DNA of 64,000 bases from Megaustenia siamemsis (Eukaryota > Mollusca > Gastropoda > Stylommatophora > Ariophantidae). The stretch covers positions 14,132,126 through 14,196,125 of the forward strand of contig JAVIAB010000024.1 in assembly GCA_032433765.1 (NCBI GenBank), written 5' to 3'. Within the stretch, counting starts at the first letter, position 1; each line of letters opens with the position of its first letter. Below the pieces are notes generated by a model. It did no database searches. It worked only from the letters and a program-made list of their open reading frames with translations, and had not been told where the DNA came from. The position numbers and the translations under genes were made by a program. Positions 10,627-21,053 of this stretch are shown in pieces.

Positions 10627-12344
10627 ATGAATGTAATTAAACAAACACTAGAAGCACCGCCATTAGGTACAACTATCAGATATGAATGTCATTAAACAAA
10701 CACTAGAAGCACCGCCAAACAGTACAACTATCAGATATGAATGTCATTAAACAAACACTAGAAGCACCGCCATTGGGTACAACTATCAGATATGAATGTC
10801 ATTAAACAAATACTAGAAGCACCGCCATTGGGTACAACTATCAGATATGAATGTCATTAAAAAAACACTAGAAGCACCGCCAAACAGTACAACTATCAGA
10901 TATGAATGTCATTAAACAAACACTAGAAGCACCGACATTGGGTACAACTATCAGATATGAATGTCATTAAACAAACACTAGAAGCACCGCCAAACAGTAC
11001 AACTATCAGATATGAATGTCATTAAACAAACACTAGAAGCACCGCCATTGGGTACAACTATCAGATACGAATGTCATTAAACAAACACTAGAAGCACCGC
11101 CAAACAGTACAACTATCAGATATGAATGTCATTAAACAAACACTAGAAGCACCGACATTGGGTACAACTATCAGATATGAATGTCATTAAACAAACACTA
11201 GAAGCACCGCCAACAACTATCAGATATGAATGTCATTAAACAAACACTAGAAGCACCGCCATTGGGTACAACTATCAGATATGAATGTCATTAAACAAAC
11301 ACTAGAAGCACCGCCATTGGGTACAACTATCAGATATGAATGTCATTAAACAAACACTAGAAGCACCGCCATTGGGTACAACTATCAGATATGAATGTCA
11401 TTAAACAAACACTAGAAGCACCGCCATTGTGTACAACTATCAGATATGAATGTCATTAAACAAACACTAGAAGCACCGCCATTGTGTACAACTATCAGAT
11501 ATGAATGTCATTAAACAAACACTAGAAGCACCGCCATTGTGTACAACTATCAGATATGAATGTCATTAAACAAACACTAGAAGCATCGCCATTTGTGTAC
11601 AACTATCAGATATGAATTTCATTAAACAAACACGAGAAGCACCGCCATTGTGTACAACTATCAGATATGAATTTCATTAAACAAACACTAGAAGCATCGC
11701 CATTGTGTACAACTATCAGATATGAATTTCATTAAACAAACACTAGAAGCATCGCCATTGTGTACAACTATCAGATATGAATTTCAACTATCAGATATGA
11801 ATTTCATTAAACAAACACTAGAAGCATCGCCATTGTGTACAACTATCAGATATGAATTTCATTAAACAAACACGAGAAGCACCGCCATTGGGTACAACTA
11901 TCAGATATGAAATTCATTAAACAAACACTAGAAGCATCGCCATTGGGTACAACTATCAGATATGAATTTCATTAAACAAACACGAGAAGCACCGCCATTG
12001 GGTACAACTATCAGATATGAATTTCATTAAACAAACACGAGAAGCACCGCCATTGGGTACAACTATCAGATATGAATTTCATTAAACAAACACTAGAAGC
12101 ATCGCCATTGTGTACAACTATCAGATATGAATTTCATTAAACAAACACGAGAAGCACCGCCATTGGGTACAACTATCAGATATGAAATTCATTAAACAAA
12201 CACTAGAAGCACCGCCATTGGGTACAACTATCAGATATGAATTTCATTAAACAAACACGAGAAGCACCGCCATTGTGTACAACTATCAGATATGAATTTC
12301 ATTAAACAAACACGAGAAGCACCGCCATTGGGTACAACTATCAG
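10627..12344. repeat. 55-bp minisatellite, ~31 units
   Basis: Units start ATGAATGTCATTAAAC and include CACTAGAAGCACCGCCATTG and ACAACTATCAGAT. The period of 55 bp is exact at 10627, 10682 and 10737. Left part: variants with CAAACAGTAC and CATTGGGTAC alternate in a 4-unit (220-bp) order. Middle: CATTGTGTAC units. Right part: units with AATTTCATT and CACGAG. Copies are short by a few bases near 11210 and 11785. A single diverged unit lies at about 24213-24280. Confidence 0.93.
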
Positions 12345-12689
12345 CGCTTTTTTCCGACCTTCTAAAATTCCACAGAAAAAAATAGTTGCCCTCATAAGTG
12401 AAGTGTTTGCGACACCCCCTCCCCTCCACTCCCCCAGCATTCTTTCTTCTTCTTCTTCCTCTTCTTTACTTCCCCATCTGCCTTTCAGCTTCGAGGGGAG
12501 ATATAATTTGCGGTATTTTGCTCTTCTGTCCCCAGCATTCCAATGAAAAGAAACTAGCATTATCTTACAACAGATTAAACATGCATAACTTTACCGAATA
12601 AACAGACATTAACATACCAAGAAAACATGCGCAACTATGTAAACGTTTGAAGTAAACAAACATATATATATAGAACCATCAACAAGTAG
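12345..12689. other. Spacer between array and LINE-gamma
   Basis: Unique-looking, with a (CTT)n stretch at about 12440-12475. Frames entering from the minisatellite are artefacts. Confidence 0.4.
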
Positions 12690-13349
12690 TGCCGTCTCCG
12701 CATCGAAGGCTGGCTACCATGAAGAGTCATTCCGCTCTGTCTCTTGCTTTGATGGTGCAGGTTATCAAATGCTGACTTTTCCATCTTTTGATGTTATTTG
12801 TCCACGTAATATTGGTCTGCCTCTGTCTCTTTTACCTTGTAATTTCCCTTCCAAGATTACTTTTAGTAGTCCATTGTGTCTTTTAACATGGCCCAAAAAT
12901 CGCATTTGTCTTGTTTGAATTGTATTTAGTTGTTCTCTTTTTATTTTTATTTTTTAAGACTTCATCGTTTGTCTTCTTTTCTTTCCATCCAATTCTAGCT
13001 ATTCTTCTATATATCCACATTTCAAAAACTTCAATTTTCTGTTCTGTTTTCCTGTCTAATGTCCAAGTTTTTGCACCATACATGAATGTTGAGAAGATAT
13101 AAGATTTTGCTATTCTTTGTTGATTTTATTCCCTGACATTATTTATTTCGATGTTAGTATACTTTTCATGATAGTAAAATTACTTTTTGCCATTCCTACT
13201 CTTTTGTTTATTTCTGTTTTACATTTTCCATCACTGGTTATAGTATGTCCAAGGTAGCTGGAGCTCTGAACAATCTCCTGGTCTTTTCCTTCAACTTTAA
13301 TATCGACTTGTATGTTTTTGGAGTATTTTCTCCACATGTAAAAAAACAA
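12690..13349 (-). mobile_element. LINE-gamma, 5'-truncated C-terminal fragment
   Basis: Minus-strand copy. The right part encodes SYLGHTITSDGKC (post-active-site segment), then YGAKTWTLDRKTEQ and MWIYRRIARIGWKEKKTNDE. The left part holds the GRP-type and terminal tryptophan region and a degenerate CAT tail. Several frameshifts. No clear target-site duplication. Confidence 0.8.
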
Positions 13350-14032
13350 AGAGTAAATAAAACCAACTCACTTCAAACTATCTAATTATTTTACTAACTT
13401 GTATCCGCAATAGATACATGCATTAGCTTCCACTGTTAGATACACCACTGTGCACATATAGATCTGGATGTCAAAATTAGAACATAAACAACAAGTCTGC
13501 TGCATACGCGACAAGCTAAGACGGAATCATTGATCGCGGACTCAACATTACAATCAACGCTATAGAAGGCAAAAGAAGAACTCCAGACAACAGTCAAATT
13601 CATCTCAAGCACTTGTCTGATGGTGTAAACACTAAATGTGAATATAAAAAGAAGGCAAAGTATTATGTCCTGTCTGCAGCTTTCACAAGTCTGAATCAGT
13701 TACCGCCACCACTTGCCATAGACTGTTATTATATTATTAGTCCCAGGAGGCACTCGCAGACTGATAACCTCGACACTGGACTCGGAAAATGACAAGAAAC
13801 TCACGAGCATGAATGTTGAGTAGCGGTGTCATATACAAATCGCATGCATTGAAATCACAGACAGGAGATGACGTGATATGAGTGCCACGCAGTAAATATT
13901 TAATGAGTTTTTGGGAGATGGGGATGATAGTGTATGGTGTCTGACGAGGAAAGTGTGTAGATGTCTGTGCTATATAGTTGAGAGAACAACGGACAAAGAC
14001 ATAGCACTTTTCGTTATACATTTTGCTAATTT
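13350..14032. other. No recognisable feature
   Basis: Unique-looking sequence between two LINE-gamma copies. A 94-residue minus frame at 13737-14021 has no recognisable motif. Confidence 0.4.
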
Positions 14033-14043
14033 AATGCCAAATT

Positions 14044-14592
14044 AGAACAGGAATGGCAAAAAGTAATTTTAATATCATGAAGAACATACTGACATCAAAA
14101 TAAATAACACCAGGGCTAAAACTAAGAATAGCAAAATGTTACATTTTCTTAATATTCCAATATGGTACAGAAACATAGACATTAGACAAGAAAACAGAAC
14201 AGATCATTGAAGCCTTTGAAATGTGGATATATAGAAGAATAGGTAGAATTGGATAGAAGGAAAAGAAAACAAATGATGAAGTTTTAAAACAAAAAAAAAT
14301 GAAAAGATAACTTTAAGAGTTCTCTTAACGCATAATTAAGCGCAATTCAAACAAGACAAATGCGATTTTGGAGGCACGTTAAAAGACACAACAGTCTTAT
14401 AAAAGTAATCCTGGAGGGGAAAATACAAGGTAAAAGATGCAGAGGCAGACCAAGACTAACATGGACGAGTAACATCAAAAGATGGACAAACCAGCCCGGA
14501 CAATCTGCACCATCAAAGCAAGAGACCTGAGCAGAATGGCGCTCCATGGTAGCCAACCTTCGTTGCGGAGACGGCACTCGATGATGATGATG
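14044..14592 (+). mobile_element. LINE-gamma with 11-bp target-site duplication
   Basis: 5'-truncated plus copy beginning in the GMAKSNF region, through the MWIYRRIGRIG region, to the terminal R-x-EWR-like segment and a (GAT)n tail. It is flanked by perfect AATGCCAAATT at 14033-14043 and 14593-14603. Stops and frameshifts make it non-coding. Confidence 0.9.
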
Positions 14593-14612
14593 AATGCCAA
14601 ATTGCCTGCTTC

Positions 14613-14936
14613 TTAGGGACTCGGTAGCCGAGTTGGGAAAACCACTGGACAGGGCTACCGACGCTCGGACAACCCGTGTTCGATTCCCGCTGGAAGCAGT
14701 GTGAATTGTACTCGTGGTTGGAAAATAAATCGACCCATACATGTTGGCAGAAATGGGTACCAGGGTAGTACTCTGGGATGCTGAGGGATGCTGCCTCGCA
14801 TCGTGAGTCTCGATGCTTAAAGCGACACTGTATAGAGGTCTCCTAAAACTTATGGATAGGCAACAGAGCACGTGTGGATGAAAGCTCGCGTGCTAAGACG
14901 CTGATTCAAGTCTTGTACTTTACCTGTAACTTTACC
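14613..14936 (+). mobile_element. SINE-B, near full length
   Basis: tRNA-like head: GGTAGCCGAGTTGGG (box A) and GTGTTCGATTCCC (box B). The body contains GGGTACCAGGGTAGTACTCT and the 3' end is TACTTTACCTGTAACTTTAC. Inserted just right of the LINE-gamma duplication. An imperfect CCTGCTTCTTA / CCTGCTCTTAT pair at the edges may be its target-site duplication. Confidence 0.85.
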
Positions 14937-15150
14937 TGCTCTTATTGTGCAATATGTTCATGTGTTCTTATTGGTTTTCCATGTCGTATAAGGGGATTTA
15001 CAAATAAGAGAGAGAGAAAGAGACAAATAAGAGAGAGAGAGAGAGAGATGTAGAGAGAAAGAAAGAACGAGATCAGTAGAGTGCAAAATAACTGAAAACA
15101 GCATAATTAAAGATAGGTTGTTTTTTTTGAAAGACATGTCATTTACATTC
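14937..15150. repeat. Spacer with (GA)n microsatellite
   Basis: (AGAG)n blocks at 15007-15050 within otherwise unique sequence, followed by a T-run at 15120-15128. Confidence 0.6.
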
Positions 15151-15186
15151 AGTGGTACTTTTCCATAATTCTACATTAGTGATTTT

Positions 15187-15970
15187 ATTTTTGAAATACT
15201 ATTTGCATACGACCAAGTTCTGATACATGAAACAACTGAGGACCTGCAAGAACATATCAACAGGCTAAACAACATTTGTAAACAATACAACATGCAGATC
15301 AACATAAGCAAAACCGAAGTAATGGCAATAGCGAGAAAGAAAAAAAAACTAAACATCATAATAGATAATATGACTCTGAAGCAAGTAGACAATTTTAAAT
15401 ATCTGGGTAGCACGTTAACACAAGACAATAACCAAGAGACAGAGATAGATATAAGGTGTAACAAAGCATGCCAAGTTATAGGCCAAGTACCAACACTATT
15501 GAAAAACAAAGCAATAACTACGGAAGCAAAAAGTGCAATATACAAATCAATTTTTCTACCAACTCTGTGCTATCAGTGCCAGAATTGGACGCTGGACTCT
15601 AGAACAATAAGAAAGATAACGACCACCGAAATGAGATGTGTCAGAAGAATGACAGGAAACAGCTTAAGGGACAGAGTAAGAAACACTGACCTAAGGAAGA
15701 AACTCGAAATTGAACCAGCCATCGAATACATAAAGAAACAACAGATAAATTGGTTCGGCCACATAACAAGACAAAAAGAACTAACAATGACTCAAAGAGC
15801 CATAAACAACGCTACGAAAATGCCAGATTAAGAGGAAGACCGAGAAAGAGATGGATAAAGGGAATACTAGAGTCACTAGGAGGGATAACACCGGAAGAGA
15901 CCAACAGAAGAGCAAAGAATGTATCTCCCCTCGACGCCAACGGCAATGGAAGAAGGATAGAAGAAGAAGA
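15187..15970 (+). mobile_element. LINE-epsilon, RT C-terminal half
   Basis: Inserted in LINE-delta with a 9-bp duplication AGTGATTTT (15178-15186, 15971-15979). It starts at the RT active-site box, here FAYDQVLI instead of the expected FADD, so it is catalytically dead. It continues with MQINISKTEVMAIARKK, FKYLGSTLTQDNN, TEMRCVRRMTGNSLRDR, YIKKQQINWFGHITRQ and, after a frameshift near 15815, LRGRPRKRWIKGILE. The tail is (GAA)n. The 179-residue frame at 15292-15831 is the longest intact piece. Confidence 0.9.
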
Positions 15971-16059
15971 AGTGATTTTGTCCTGAAATTTCTATCCTTC
16001 TATTTTATGCAAGGATCCATTAATGGAGGTCCGTCACTTCCTGGTTATCATTTTTGTTG

Positions 16060-16332
16060 TGACAACCCGTGTTCGATTCCCGCTGGGAGCAGTGTGAGTT
16101 GTACTCGTGGTTGGGAAAAAAAAATACCCCCACGGTCGACCCAGTCGTTGGCAGAAATGAGTATCGGGGTATTACCCTGGGAAGGTGAGGAATGTCGCTT
16201 CGCATCTGAGTTTCGATGCTTGAGGCGATACTATACAGAAATCTCCGAACATTTCTGGATAGGCGGCCGAGCACATATGGGTGGAAACTCGCGTGCTAAG
16301 ACTCCGGCTCAAGTCTCGTACTTTACCTTTAC
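16060..16332 (+). mobile_element. SINE-B, 5'-truncated, in LINE-delta
   Basis: Starts at box B (GTGTTCGATTCCCGCTGG) and ends in CGTACTTTACCTTTAC. A perfect 11-bp duplication CATTTTTGTTG lies at 16049-16059 and 16333-16343. The full tRNA head is missing. Confidence 0.92.
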
Positions 16333-16477
16333 CATTTTTGTTGTTTTCCATGTTTCACAGCCACATAATAGGACTGATTTAACATTAGAGTTGAACATTT
16401 GTATTGTATTTAACCTAATTTCTTTGAATCTCCATGTTTCCTAGTTCAAAGAAGGTACCTCTTGTTTATTATTGTAC

Positions 16478-17575
16478 ATGCTACTACTATTATAATACTG
16501 TTACTGCTACTATTATTAATACTGCTGCTGCTGCTGCTACTACTTCAACTATTATTAATACTGCAACTGCTACTATTATTAATAGTGCTACTGCTGCTGC
16601 TGCTGCTGCTACTACTACAACTATTATTAATACTGCTACTGCTACTATTATTAATACTGCTACTGCTGCTGCTACTACTACTACAACTATTATTAATACT
16701 GCTACTGCTACTATTATTAATAGTGCTACTACTGCTGCTGCTGCTACTACTACTACAACTATTATTAATACTGCTACTGCTGCTGCTGCTACTGCTACTG
16801 CTGCTGCTGCTGCTACTACTACTACTATTAACACTACTACTACTACTATTATTAATACTGCTACTGCTACTATTATTAATACTGCTACTGCTACTATTAT
16901 TAATACTGCTACTGCTACTATTATTAATACTGCTACTGATACTATTATTAATACTGCTACTGATACCATTATTAATACTGCTACTGCTGCTGCTACTGCT
17001 ACTATAATTAATACTGCTACTGCTACTATTATTAATACAGCTGCTGCTGCTGCTACTGCTACTCCTGCTGTACTGCTGCTACTACTACTATTATTAATAC
17101 TACTATTATTATTAACACTACTACTGCTACTATTATTAATACTACTACTATTATTAACACTACTACTGCTACTATTATTAATACTACTACTATTATTAAC
17201 ACTACTATTACTATTAACACTACTACTACTATTATTAATACTACTACTGCTACTATTATTAATACTACTACTACTATTAACACTACTACTACTACTATTA
17301 TTAATACTACTACTGCTACTATTATTAATACTACTACTATTATTAACACTACTACTACTACTATTATTAACACTACTACTGCTATTATTATTAATATACT
17401 ACTATTATTAACACTACTACTGCTACTATTATTAACACTACTACTGCTACTATTATTAATACTGCTACAGCTACTATTATTAATACTACTACTACTACTA
17501 TTATTAATACTGCTACTGCTGCTGCTACTACTACTGCTACTATTATTAATACTGCTACTGCTACTGCTGCTGCTG

Positions 17576-17607
<32 letters not shown>

Positions 17608-17935
17608 GCTACTATTATTAATACTGCTACTGCTACTATTATTAATACTGCTACTGCTACTATTAATAATACTACTACTATTATTAACACTACTACTGCT
17701 ACTATTATTAATACTACTACTGCCACTATTATTAATACTGCTACAGCTACTATTATTAATACTACTACTACTACTATTATTAATACTGCTACTGCTGCTG
17801 CTGCTACTACTACTACTACTGCTACTATTATTAATACTGCTACTGCTACTATTATTAATACTGCTACTGCTACTATTATTAATACTGCTACTGCTACTAC
17901 TACTACTACTACTACTGCACCTATTAATTACTAAA
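16478..17935. repeat. Compound (ACT/GCT/ATT) trinucleotide array, ~1.45 kb
   Basis: Imperfect trinucleotide repeat of TAC, TGC and TAT/TAA triplets, organised around a ~24-bp motif ACTGCTACTATTATTAAT. Being a multiple of 3, it is open in several frames on both strands (Thr/Ala/Ile and Leu-rich on plus, Val/Ala/Leu/Ile on minus). These frames are low-complexity artefacts. Confidence 0.92.
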
Positions 17936-17999
17936 TACTGCTACATCTAGAACTACTACTATCACTTGTATTATAACATCGCAGAGACCTAACTCAGGG

Positions 18000-18199
18000 G
18001 CCGGGTAGCCTAGTGGTACGACGTCGGCATCAGAACATGAACGACCTGGTTTCAGAGCCCACCGGAAGCGGTTGTGATTTAAAAAAAAATAATAATAAAA
18101 AGAAAGACCCGAACCTCTTGGGTAGTAAGATCCGACGCCTACCGCCTCTGAAAACGGTAATAAATATATTGTGCGCTGGTTAAAGAACACCTTGCAGAT
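18000..18199 (+). mobile_element. tRNA-headed SINE, further family
   Basis: Head GGGTAGCCTAGTGGTACGAC resembles box A, and CCTGGTTTCAGAGCCC resembles a box B with an inserted base. An A-rich segment and a CGACGCCTACCGCCTCTG block follow. Only one copy is seen here, so its limits are uncertain. Confidence 0.6.
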
Positions 18200-18210
18200 A
18201 AAATAGAAAA

Positions 18211-18670
18211 TAAAAAATAAAGTAAAATAGAGTAAAGTGCAGTGGAGTGCAGTGCAGTGGAGTGGAGTGGAGTGGAGTGGAGTGGAGTGGAGTGGAGTGG
18301 AGTGGAGTGGAGTGGAGTGGAGTGGAGTGGAGTGGAGTGGAGTAGAGTAGAGTAGAGTAGAGTAGAGTAGAGTAGAGTAGAGTAGAGTAGAGTAGAGTGG
18401 AGTGGAGTGGAGTGGAGTGGAGTAAAGTGTCCCCGTCACGCCAAGTGGCGTATAGGAAATATGGTGTTTATGACCATACATTTTACAGACCTTTAGCACA
18501 TGATTTTTGGGGTAATGTGGTCGGTATTACGCCCGTGCCGCTTTACTTTCCCAGAAAAAAATCCGGTACCCATTAAAGCCTGGGTGAACCGGAAGCCTTC
18601 GGTTGGGATCGAACGCTACCTCTTATCCTTTGTAGTCCAGTTCACTAACCACTGAGCTATCGCGGCTACC
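18211..18670 (-). mobile_element. SINE-A with massively expanded 3' tail
   Basis: Minus-strand SINE-A: head GAGCTATCGCGGCTACC at the right edge, GATCGAAC box B, CGTCACGCCAAGTGGCGTAT near its 3' end. An 11-bp duplication AAAATAGAAAA at 18200-18210 and 18671-18681 encloses both the SINE and the pentanucleotide array on its left. The array is therefore part of the insertion, i.e. the SINE tail. Confidence 0.88.
18222..18426. repeat. (AGTRG)n pentanucleotide array in SINE-A tail
   Basis: Blocks of AGTAA, then AGTGC/AGTGG, then AGTAG, then AGTGG again, ending AGTAAAG at the SINE body. Other SINE-A copies carry only one or two such units (GTAAAG). Confidence 0.9.
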
Positions 18671-18681
18671 AAAATAGAAAA

Positions 18682-19084
18682 CTGTAGGCTATATATGACC
18701 GCTACACGGTCTCAACTACATGAAGAAACATACCCGTTAGAGGAGACCAGGCCGAACTACGGAGTTCATGCAAGTGGGTCGGGATTCTCCACGGATTTTC
18801 TCTAGATTCTTGAGGGTGATATCAGGGCACCTATGGGTTCGGCCGGTGTGCGGTGATGATGACCCTAACATCAAACAAACATATAACTAATTCTGGAACA
18901 TTTTGCTTCTTAGAGTAGATTTAGCTAACCATTGAAGTCTGTAAAATATCTGACGTCATCAAATGAGAACGTACACTTTTTCTCGGAATGAAAATTGTCC
19001 ACAGCATAAATCAAATAGGGGATCATTAACCCTAGAAGGAGTGTTACTGCAAGAACACAAATAACGTAATAGGGACTAAAAATT
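18682..19084. other. No gene; one CRE-like palindrome
   Basis: Unique-looking. A TGACGTCA palindrome lies at 18951-18958. No coding signal seen. Confidence 0.4.
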
Positions 19085-19500
19085 GTACTCCTCATCTTCT
19101 TCTTTCCTTCCTCATTTGCCTTTCAGTGTCGTTTGGGATGCATAATGTGCGGGGTTTTTTTTGCACTTCTGTTGGCCTATGCTGCTGTTAATGTTTCTTA
19201 GTGTTTCTAATGTTCCATCAAGCCATCTTTTCCGTGGTCGGCTCTTGAGTCTGGTATTCTCGAAATGGTTATTTAAGGCTCTTTGTGTTGCGTTTTGGTC
19301 TTTCTGTCATATCACGTGTCCAAACGCTTTTATCTGGTGTTTCTTTATGTATTCTACGGCTAGAATTATTGCAAGCTGTCTTTTCAATTCTAAATTGCTG
19401 GTCTTGTCTCTCCGGCAAGGTTCCTGCCATTCGTCTAACACATTTCATCTCGGTAGTGGTTTTTTTCTTGTTGATCTTGAGTCTACGGTCTATAGATATC
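19085..19500 (-). mobile_element. LINE-epsilon-like C-terminal fragment
   Basis: Minus frame with DRRLKINKKKTTTEMKCVRR, MAGTLPERQDQQFR and, after damage, VWTRDMTERPKRNTKSLK, parallel to the TTTEMRCVRRMTGNSLRDR region of the 15.2-kb LINE-epsilon. The left end (TTCTTCTTTCCTTCC) resembles the complement of a GAA tail. Confidence 0.72.
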
Positions 19501-20162
19501 ATCATCATCATCAAGCACCGGGCCTGCTGGCGTAGGTGATCATGTCTCTCCACAACTTTCGATCACGACAGCTATTTATCATTTCTGTTGTTGACCTTCT
19601 GCCAAGCCATTCTCTTAAGCTGTCTGGTATCTTTTCTCTTTGCTTCCCTCTATCTCTTCGTCCCTCAATTTTTCCAGTTGTTACACTATATTCCACTTGT
19701 TCTCTTCTCATTACATGGCCAAAAAATGATGATTGTTTTTTCCTAATATTGGAAATTAGCTCTCTTTTAGCTTTGACCTCTTTCAGAACATTTTCATTAC
19801 TCTTCTTAGCTGTCCATGGTATTCTCAACATTCTTCTGTAAAACCACATGCGAACAGCCTCCAGTGATTTACTTGTTTGTTGTCCTATTGTCCATGATTC
19901 ACATCCATATGTTAAGAATGGCTCTACATAACATTTAAGAACTCTTTTTCTTGTTTCTATTGTAAAAAATGGATTGCATAGTATCTTCATCATTTTTTGG
20001 AAAGCTGCTTTTGCCTGAGCCATTCTGCATCTCACCTCTTTTGTACATCTTTCGTCTGAGGTTAACAAAGTTCCCAAATATTTAAATTCATTTACCTGTT
20101 TTAACATTGTTCCACTTGTCTTTATTTTGCACTGAGGTGATGTCTTTTTCTTTGTTGTTACC
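19501..20162 (-). mobile_element. LINE-alpha, best-preserved C-terminal copy
   Basis: A 222-codon minus frame (19511-20179) is almost intact. In order: KQVNEFKYLGTLLTSDERC (just after the RT active site), RMAQAKAAFQKM, FLTYGCESWTIGQQT, MWFYRRMLRIPWTAKKSNEN, KKQSSFFGHVMRREQVEY, REWLGRRSTTEM and a terminal [14 protein letters not shown]. The RT palm is missing by 5' truncation. The tail is (ATG)n, seen as ATCATCATCATCATCA at the left edge. Confidence 0.9.
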
Positions 20163-20700
20163 ATATATATAGTTGACATAATAAAATATATATGGCTTCA
20201 ATTACCATCGACGAATACTGAAGTATCTGCTACAATAGGACAAACTACATCAGTGCTTGCAAAGCTAAAACGCGGTAATAATAATTCAAAGGTTATATAT
20301 TTTCATTTGCTCTGTCGATGAATATATATGAAATGAAAAATACGACAGAGAACATAAATAACCAATTTCATTTGATGTTTTTTGACTGGACAATGTCTGA
20401 CTATTCAGGTAGTCGCAGCCTACAAGAGACATGGACGATAATCCTGTACGCAGACAATGAAATAATTTCTGAACATCGTCCCCGAGTTGCTTTATTCATT
20501 TTTTCTCTATTCAATATACAATACGCTGCATTGTTTGTTCAATAATGGTCTTGCCTATTATATATCAGGGACAATAAGGTTTGTTATATGAGAAACATTC
20601 TAGTTGTATTCAGAGACAAAGAGTTAGGCAAGATTAGTTCACAGAGGCAGAATTCAAAGGGAGAACTCAAATGAGATATCTGTAGACAAGTAAGATTCGT
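20163..20700. other. No recognisable feature
   Basis: AT-rich unique-looking sequence with short frames only. Confidence 0.4.
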
Positions 20701-20715
20701 TCTTGTCTATAGGGA

Positions 20716-20965
20716 TGACGTCATTATAGTCAGTTTGTGTAGTGAGATATCCTCCAAGCTATTTGTTTACTTGTAGCAAAACAATCATTGGCTGGGACAC
20801 GTTATGATGACGCCACAGTCTGAGCAGTCAATGGCCATGATATCACAAAACAACAAAGCGTTCAATGACTGAAACGCTTTATGACGTCACAAACTGTCTA
20901 AGCAGCTAGTGGCTAGAACGCCTTGTGACGTCACAAACTGTCTACGCAGTCAGTGATAAGGTCAC
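20716..20965. repeat. Degenerate ~46-bp repeats carrying CRE-like palindromes
   Basis: Perfect TGACGTCA at 20716-20723, 20882-20889 and 20926-20933, with related TGATGACGCCAC and CCACGTCACA nearby. Around them CACAAACTGTCTAMGCAG is repeated with spacing of about 46 bp. TGACGTCA is the consensus CREB/ATF site; whether it is functional here is unknown. Confidence 0.55.
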
Positions 20966-21019
20966 CTTACCACGTCACAGCCCAAGATAATAGTCATTGG
21001 CAAGACCATAAGCTTTCTG

Positions 21020-21053
21020 AGAAGCATGGACACATGGCAAGAAAGACAGACTA
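21020..21053. repeat. Left remnant of the 27-bp minisatellite
   Basis: GACACATGGCAAGAAAGACA lies immediately left of the DD83E transposon. It is the same unit as the array right of the element, so the transposon split the array. Confidence 0.85.

Larger units (their letters stand above)
15151..16425 (-). mobile_element. LINE-delta fragment split by two insertions
   Basis: Three pieces of one minus-strand LINE-delta copy: 15151-15186, 15971-16059 and 16333-16425. Together they match the 5' half of the copy at 31.8-32.0 kb (TTCCATAATTCTA...AGTGATTTT, then CATCCATTAATG, then ACAGCCACATAATA and GAGTTGAACATTT). The 3' half is missing. A LINE-epsilon and a SINE-B separate the pieces. Confidence 0.82.

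Noticed and set aside
16434..17726. Long open frames of up to 325 codons on both strands
   Set aside because: They are frames through a trinucleotide array; composition is only Thr/Ala/Ile, Leu or Val, with no motif or splice context.
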